The position numbers and the translations under genes were made by a program. Below the pieces are notes generated by a model. The model saw nothing but the letters and a program-made list of their open reading frames with translations, was not told the origin of the DNA and searched no databases. Shown here one piece after another: positions 7,673 through 12,453 of a DNA stretch of 12,453 nt. Every line of letters begins with the position of its first letter. The stretch's first letter is position 1. The DNA is from JAKAUF01 sp050746205 (GTDB taxonomy: Bacteria > Acidobacteriota > Terriglobia > Terriglobales > SCQP01): contig JBOGKW010000100.1 in NCBI GenBank assembly GCA_050746205.1, forward strand, positions 1-12,453, in the 5' to 3' direction.

Positions 7673-8053
7673 TCACAGTGCTTGCTTGCATCTCCGCTGC
7701 CATTGTCGCCGGCAGGCCAGCGGAGGGCGGCGGGAACAGGGGCTATCTGATTGAATCCGCACGGTCCATGGGGATCGCTGGGGCGGGCCTGCCTTGTTCC
7801 GATGGGGGCAGCCCCGGAGCGGAAAAAAACTGGCACTGAAGGGAAGGGGATTTCCGCCCGCGCCGCATCCCGGAGCCGGGCAAGGAGGGCTGCGGCGGCC
7901 GGCGTTCCGTTGGCGGTCCGGCGTCCGGCGCCCGCGGACCCAATTCAAAACGGCATGCTGGGCGCGGGAAATCCGCCCTAGTCCGCACTAAATGGGCGGG
8001 GTGGTGGCATCGTAATAAGGCGGTGAGTCAGGCCGCGGCGGCGGGAAAACTTG

Positions 8054-8082
8054 TTGACGCCAGGTGTGCAGCGATTTACACT
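8054..8082 (+). promoter_or_regulatory. Sigma70-like promoter for the histidine kinase operon
   Basis: TTGACG (8054-8059) and TACACT (8077-8082) are separated by exactly 17 bases, matching consensus at 5/6 and 4/6 positions. Transcription would start near 8089, leaving a leader of about 140 bases before the kinase ATG. In so GC-rich a sequence this pairing stands out, but it has no experimental support. Confidence 0.55.
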
Positions 8083-8095
8083 TGGGACCACTTGG
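8060..8095 (+). promoter_or_regulatory. Operator-like dyad and direct repeat over the -10 element
   Basis: CCAGGTGT (8060-8067) and ACACTTGG (8078-8085) form an inverted repeat with 7 of 8 arm positions matching and a 10-base spacer. Its core is TGT-N10-ACA, the layout known for NifA-type activator sites. CACTTGG occurs at 8079-8085 and again at 8089-8095, exactly 10 bp or about one helical turn apart. The repeats cover the promoter spacer, the -10 hexamer and the predicted start site, a position suited to repression or autoregulation. A likely binder is one of the two Fis-type regulators encoded on either side; this is inferred. Confidence 0.45.
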
Positions 8096-8149
8096 CTTCA
8101 CGTAGGAGTGAGTGTCGGTTGCGCGGTTGCGTTGGGCAAGTCACGTCTG

Positions 8150-8164
8150 GCTGGGCTGCCCAGC
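8150..8164. repeat. 15-bp palindrome in the kinase leader
   Basis: GCTGGGC-T-GCCCAGC is a perfect palindrome with 7-bp arms and a one-base centre. The centre is too short for a stable RNA loop without opening inner pairs, so a protein-binding site is more natural than a terminator. It lies in the predicted 5' leader, 64 bases before the kinase ATG. No function can be assigned. Confidence 0.35.
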
Positions 8165-8227
8165 GCCGCCAAGAGTAGTTCCGATTTGCCACCCCGCGGT
8201 TGCGACTTTTCCACATAGGAATCGGTT

Positions 8228-9151
8228 ATGGCGAATCCTGCCGAGTCACTGTCTGCCACCTCTAGCCGCCCCGCCCGCTCGGGGGTGGTGCGGCGCGGTC
8301 GAGGGCCCGCCTCGGCGCCGGTGGCCCGGGAGCGCGAGGCCGAGCCGGTGGAAGGAGCGCGGCGGCGCACCCTGGCGCTGGCGGCGGCCGCGCACGACAT
8401 GAAGACGCCACTGGCCACGATGGCCGGCTACGCCGAGCTTTTGGCCACCGGGCAGAGCGGGCCGCTGACTCCGCGGCAAATGGAGCTATTACGCGAAATC
8501 GAGACCGGCTGCGCCCGGCTGCAGCGGATGGTGGACGATTGCCTGAGTTTTGGCCTGATGGAGGCCGAGGGAGTGCGCCTGAAGGCGAGCCTGGCCGATG
8601 TCGGCGCCTGTCTCGAGGAGTTGCACGGGATTTGGCTGGACTCATTCCGCCGCAAGGGGGTGGCGCTGTACCTGCTGGCGCCGCCGGCATTGGCGCATTT
8701 CACCTTCGATTACCACAAGATTCAGCGAGCGGTGTCGAATTTGTTGGAGAACGCGCTGAAGTTCACCCCCAGCGGAGGCACCGTGTGGCTGAGCTGGGAG
8801 GCCCATTTCTGGGAGCGGCGTAATCGCTGGGAGAGCGCGCTGCCCGGCGATCGCCGCCGCCAGTCCAGCCCCGCACCCAACGCCTGCCGCATCTGCGTCT
8901 GCGACACCGGCCCGGGCATTGCGCCGGAGTTTCATCAGGAGATCTTCGACGCCTTCGTCCGCCTGGCGCCCGACGACGGCACGCCCAAGAGCGGGCGCGG
9001 TGGGGTGGGGCTGGGACTGGCCATCGCCCGGCAGATGGTGCAGTCGCACGGCGGCAAGATCTGGGTGGAGAGCGAGTTGGCGGCGGGGAGCAAGTTCTGC
9101 TTATTGCTGCCCTGGACGGCGGCCCCGGAGGCGGCGGCGGAGGCGTGCTAA
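8228..9151 (+). CDS. Soluble sensor histidine kinase (HisKA-HATPase), no sensor domain
   Basis: Predicted 307-residue kinase of a two-component pair with the response regulator 13 bases downstream. Residues 1-47 are Arg/Ala/Pro-rich with no recognised domain and there is no membrane segment, so it should be cytoplasmic. The H box is AHDMKTPLATMAGYAELL, with H56 as the likely phosphorylation site. The N box is NLLENALKFTP (171-181), G1 is CDTGPGI (225-231), the F box is IFDAF, and G2 is GGVGLGLAI (258-266). About 28 residues at 192-219 (FWERRNRW...) seem inserted between the strand after the N box and the G1 strand. AGGA seven bases upstream supports the ATG at 8228. PrsK kinases of PEP-CTERM loci have membrane and GAF parts; this protein has neither. 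Its signal may come from a partner protein or through the short N-terminus. Confidence 0.93.
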   Translation: MANPAESLSATSSRPARSGVVRRGRGPASAPVAREREAEPVEGARRRTLALAAAAHDMKTPLATMAGYAELLATGQSGPLTPRQMELLREIETGCARLQRMVDDCLSFGLMEAEGVRLKASLADVGACLEELHGIWLDSFRRKGVALYLLAPPALAHFTFDYHKIQRAVSNLLENALKFTPSGGTVWLSWEAHFWERRNRWESALPGDRRRQSSPAPNACRICVCDTGPGIAPEFHQEIFDAFVRLAPDDGTPKSGRGGVGLGLAIARQMVQSHGGKIWVESELAAGSKFCLLLPWTAAPEAAAEAC

Positions 9152-9164
9152 GGGAAGGCCCGAG

Positions 9165-10595
<1,431 letters not shown>

Positions 10596-10596
10596 C

Positions 10597-10616
10597 GGCG
10601 CGGCCGGCGCCGCGCC
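10597..10616 (+). terminator. GC hairpin directly after the response-regulator stop
   Basis: GGCGCGGC (10597-10604) and GCCGCGCC (10609-10616) form a perfect 8-bp stem with a 4-base loop starting two bases after the TAG. There is no T-run, so it is either a non-canonical terminator or a stability hairpin. Its place at the end of the two-gene operon, facing a convergent gene, favours a 3' end role. Confidence 0.5.
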
Positions 10617-10720
10617 ACACGCGGGCAATGCGGGCGCCAATTCAGGTCGCGGCAGCTTGGAGACGCCCCAAGCGGGAGCGGGCGTCCGTTGCCGGCCGTC
10701 GAAGCCCAGCCGCAGCCACC

Positions 10721-10760
10721 AGCGGGAGCGTTCGGAATAGCGTGGGAGCGTCCAGAATAG
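10721..10760. repeat. Two imperfect 20-bp tandem repeats in the convergent spacer
   Basis: The units at 10721-10740 and 10741-10760 agree at 16 of 20 positions and share GGGAGCG and GAATAG. A partial copy, AGCGGGAGCG, also lies at 10671-10680. The spacer at 10596-10795 has no believable gene. The repeats may be remnants of duplication with no function. Confidence 0.4.
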
Positions 10761-10776
10761 GGCGGCGGCGCCGCCC
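10760..10776 (-). terminator. Hairpin downstream of the ABC permease
   Basis: GGGCGGC (10760-10766) and GCCGCCC (10770-10776) form a perfect 7-bp stem with a 3-base loop, 20 bases beyond the permease stop. An overlapping dyad CGCCCG-T-CGGGCG lies at 10772-10784, so alternative folds are possible. There is no T-run. It may end the minus-strand transcript or act in both directions between the convergent operons. Confidence 0.4.
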
Positions 10777-10795
10777 GTCGGGCGCCCGCATGGCG

Positions 10796-12262
10796 CTACC
10801 GCAGCCGGACTTGGTCGAGTTGCAGTCGGAAGGGCCCCGGCTCGGTTGCGGCGAAGATCACCCCCAAGACTTGCTCGCGCCGGGCGGACAGCGCGGCCAG
10901 AGAGATCGAGACTTGGCGCCAGCGGGGGCCGGCGATGAAGGTCTGCACCGGCGGGTTGGTGCGGCGCTCCGCGGTCAATAGCACCAGGGCATAGGTGTTG
11001 GTTTGAGCGCCGCCACGGGCCCAAAAGGTTAACGTGCGCCACCGGGATAGGTCGCCCGGCGCCCACGGACCCGGGCCGGGATAGAAGACAGCGCCCGCCC
11101 ACGGCTGGCGGGTCCCGCCGGTGACAGTGCCGGTGACCAACAGAGAACCGCGGCTGCCAGGAGCGCCACCTGCGACAACCCGCAGCGCCGCCTGGGAGCT
11201 TCCCCCCAGGAGGGCATCGGTGGCCGCGTCCCAGCCGGCGCCGAAACTGGACGTGGCCGGACGGCCGGGATCGTCGAAGGCGCTGACCAGGGTGGGTGCG
11301 CCGGCAGCGGCGGCGGGCGCGACCTTGGCCGCCGCCTTGGCCGCGGAAGAAGGAGCCGAACTGGCCGACGGCGATGCGGCGGCGCTCGAGCCGCTGGCCG
11401 CCTGCAAGGTCCGGCCCCAGGCGGCCAGGGTTGCGGGGCGGGCGTTCATCCAGGCCCCCATCAACAGAAAGGGAACGGCAAATGCGGCGGCAAAGAGTTT
11501 GCGGCGGGCGGGGAGGCGCTCTTCCTTGTCCCAGCGGAACAGCTGCGCCGACAGCGTGAGGCCAAAAATGCCGGCGAGCACCAGGGCGAGCAGCTGGGCA
11601 GGCTGGAGCGCGCCGCGGCCGCCCTGGATCATGGCCTGCTGCATGCCGGCCACCAGATAGGTGGAGGGCAGAAATGCGGCCACGCGCTGCAGCCAATGCG
11701 GAAGCTCGGCCAGCGGGATGGTGGCGCCGGAGAGAAACAGCAGGGGGAAGAACGCCGCGTTGCTGAAGACCTGCGCCTCCTGCATGGTCTCCGCCACGGC
11801 GCCGATCATCAGGCCGAAGCCGGCCAGCGCGAAATCTCCGACGGTGACAATGGCGGCAAAGTCCCAGCCGTGCATGGTCAGCGGCATGTGGAAGAACAGC
11901 CGCGCGCAGATCAGCAGCAGGATCACGGTCGGGATCAGCAGCAAATAATTGGCGATCAGGTTGCCACACACCATCGCCCCGGCGCCCACCGGCGCCAGCC
12001 GATAGCGGCGCAGAGCGCCCTGTTCCCGGAGCGCCACCACGCGGATGCCCAGGCCGAAGAAGGTGCTGGACAGGATCTGAAGCACCACCACCGGACCGAA
12101 CAGGTAGGCCACCATGCGGGGCGAGCCCTGGGCGAAGATGGCGCCATAGGCGAAGAGAAAAATCAGCGGGAATAAGAAGCTGAAAAACATCGCCGCCGGG
12201 GTGCGCGCCGCCAGCCGGACGTCTACCAGGGCCAGCCGCCATGCGGAGTGGAGCATGCGCAT
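10796..12262 (-). CDS. ABC-2 type permease fused to a C-terminal CIA30/CBM-like domain
   Basis: Predicted 488-residue membrane subunit of an ABC exporter. Residues 1-245 look like a normal ABC-2 permease: a cytoplasmic start, helices at about 25-43, 52-72, 98-120, 134-156, 166-185 and 222-240, and the conserved FLSGATIPLAELPHWLQ with FLPSTYL near 176-203. An added hydrophobic segment follows (about 255-271, LFAAAFAVPFLLMGAWM), then an Ala/Ser/Pro linker (about 288-322). The C-terminal 160 residues resemble a CIA30/CBM11-type beta-sandwich: SAFDDPG, SSFGAGW, GSLLVTGTV, PWAGAVFYPG, LSRWRTLTFWARG, WRQVSISLA and a final LQLDQVRLR. Six helices plus one should put this domain outside the cytoplasm. 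The start follows GAGGG, three bases after the ATPase stop. The substrate is unknown, and a role in exporting or sensing a glycan is only a guess. Confidence 0.88.
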   Translation of the reverse strand: MRMLHSAWRLALVDVRLAARTPAAMFFSFLFPLIFLFAYGAIFAQGSPRMVAYLFGPVVVLQILSSTFFGLGIRVVALREQGALRRYRLAPVGAGAMVCGNLIANYLLLIPTVILLLICARLFFHMPLTMHGWDFAAIVTVGDFALAGFGLMIGAVAETMQEAQVFSNAAFFPLLFLSGATIPLAELPHWLQRVAAFLPSTYLVAGMQQAMIQGGRGALQPAQLLALVLAGIFGLTLSAQLFRWDKEERLPARRKLFAAAFAVPFLLMGAWMNARPATLAAWGRTLQAASGSSAAASPSASSAPSSAAKAAAKVAPAAAAGAPTLVSAFDDPGRPATSSFGAGWDAATDALLGGSSQAALRVVAGGAPGSRGSLLVTGTVTGGTRQPWAGAVFYPGPGPWAPGDLSRWRTLTFWARGGAQTNTYALVLLTAERRTNPPVQTFIAGPRWRQVSISLAALSARREQVLGVIFAATEPGPFRLQLDQVRLR

Positions 12263-12265
12263 CGC

Positions 12266-12453
12266 TCAGCCCTCTGCTTCTCCGGCCCCAGGGTCGGTCA
12301 TCTCGACGAACGCGTCCTCCAGGGTCGGCTGGCGGAGCCGCAACTCGAGCAGGGAATTGTTTTCTTGATCCAGCCAGCGAATCAGCGCCGTCAGCGTCGG
12401 CGCCGCCGCCGGCGCCTGCAACCGGTAGACGCCGCCGTCCTCGGTGACGCCTT
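12266..12453 (-). CDS. ABC transporter ATP-binding subunit, C-terminal fragment
   Basis: This reading frame enters from the right edge and ends with TGA at 12266-12268. About 61 residues are visible, including ALIRWLDQENNSLLELRLRQ and PTLEDAFVEMT. The last motif is the common C-terminal ending of ABC-2-linked ATPases, whose consensus is near P-S-L-E-D-V-F. Walker and signature motifs lie outside the window. It ends three bases before the permease start, so the two form one operon and one exporter. The visible part is too short to show what is transported. Confidence 0.82.
   Translation of the reverse strand, partial: GVTEDGGVYRLQAPAAAPTLTALIRWLDQENNSLLELRLRQPTLEDAFVEMTDPGAGEAEG

Larger units (their letters stand above)
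7673..8227. other. Divergent intergenic region between the EPS operon and the two-component genes
   Basis: I find no convincing gene here. The small open frames are Arg/Pro-rich and lack family features. The right part (8054-8095) holds a promoter and operator-like repeats for the plus-strand kinase gene. The left part must contain the promoter of the minus-strand EPS operon. I found no clear -35/-10 pair and no TGGCAC-N5-TTGC site on the minus strand. GCGGAAA (7819-7825) and TTTCCGC (7851-7857) form a 7-bp inverted repeat with a 25-base spacer, which may be an operator or chance. Confidence 0.6.

Noticed and set aside
7065..7703. A 212-codon minus-strand frame beginning upstream of the atypical regulator
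   Set aside because: It is an alternative frame of the regulator gene with an Arg/Pro/Gly-rich product. The AAA+ and HTH motifs lie in the other frame.
7831..7845. TGGCAC that could be a sigma54 -24 element
   Set aside because: The -12 element at the right spacing reads GGAA instead of TTGC and lacks the required GC, so it is not a credible sigma54 promoter.
7673..8227. Possible small genes, RNA genes or CRISPR units in the divergent region
   Set aside because: I saw no tRNA-like cloverleaf, no regularly spaced repeats and no family-like small protein; only short dyads and a promoter are supported.
8919..9164. An 82-codon upstream extension of the response regulator
   Set aside because: It lies inside the kinase gene and encodes Arg-rich sequence without homology. 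The ATG at 9165 has a ribosome site and leads straight into the receiver domain.

Overview
This is a very GC-rich bacterial window with dense, tightly packed genes. It holds most of an exopolysaccharide (EPS) production locus of the kind often found with exosortase/PEP-CTERM systems. The gene families, the Wzx/Wzy-type EPS set with an XrtA-associated-type ATPase, and a permease with a CIA30-like tail suggest an environmental Gram-negative bacterium. Acidobacteriota is my best guess; a proteobacterium is possible. This is inferred from gene content only.

Left block (1-7672, minus strand). Transcription order is: an atypical sigma54-activator-like regulator, a Wza-type periplasmic/outer-membrane export protein, an outer-membrane beta-barrel, a Wzz/GumC-type chain-length determinant, an ExeA/XrtA-type AAA ATPase, a CpsD-like BY-kinase ATPase, and an initiating polyprenyl-phosphate glycosyl-1-phosphate transferase that runs off the left edge. 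The first six genes overlap or lie within a few bases of each other, so they look like one translationally coupled operon. A 137-base gap with a perfect 11-bp hairpin separates the last gene. The predicted division of labour is: the transferase loads the first sugar on undecaprenyl phosphate, the Wzz and kinase-like pair control chain length, and the export protein and barrel make the envelope exit.

Central block (7673-10595). A roughly 555-base divergent intergenic region carries a good sigma70-like promoter for the plus strand. A dyad (TGT-N10-ACA core) and a 10-bp-spaced direct repeat overlap its -10 element. Downstream are a soluble histidine kinase and a complete REC-AAA-Fis response regulator with GAFTGA, forming a two-component pair that resembles the PrsK/PrsR regulators of PEP-CTERM/EPS loci.

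Right block (10596-12453). A short convergent spacer with two GC hairpins and an imperfect tandem repeat is followed by a minus-strand ABC exporter. Its ABC-2 permease carries an extra transmembrane helix and a fused C-terminal CIA30/CBM-like beta domain, and its ATPase subunit is cut by the right edge.

The most interesting point is the pair of related activators flanking the divergent region. One is complete. The other, the first gene of the EPS operon, has lost the GAFTGA loop and both acidic Walker B residues but keeps nearly the same recognition helix. It could be an antagonist, a hetero-oligomer partner or a non-sigma54 regulator of EPS production.
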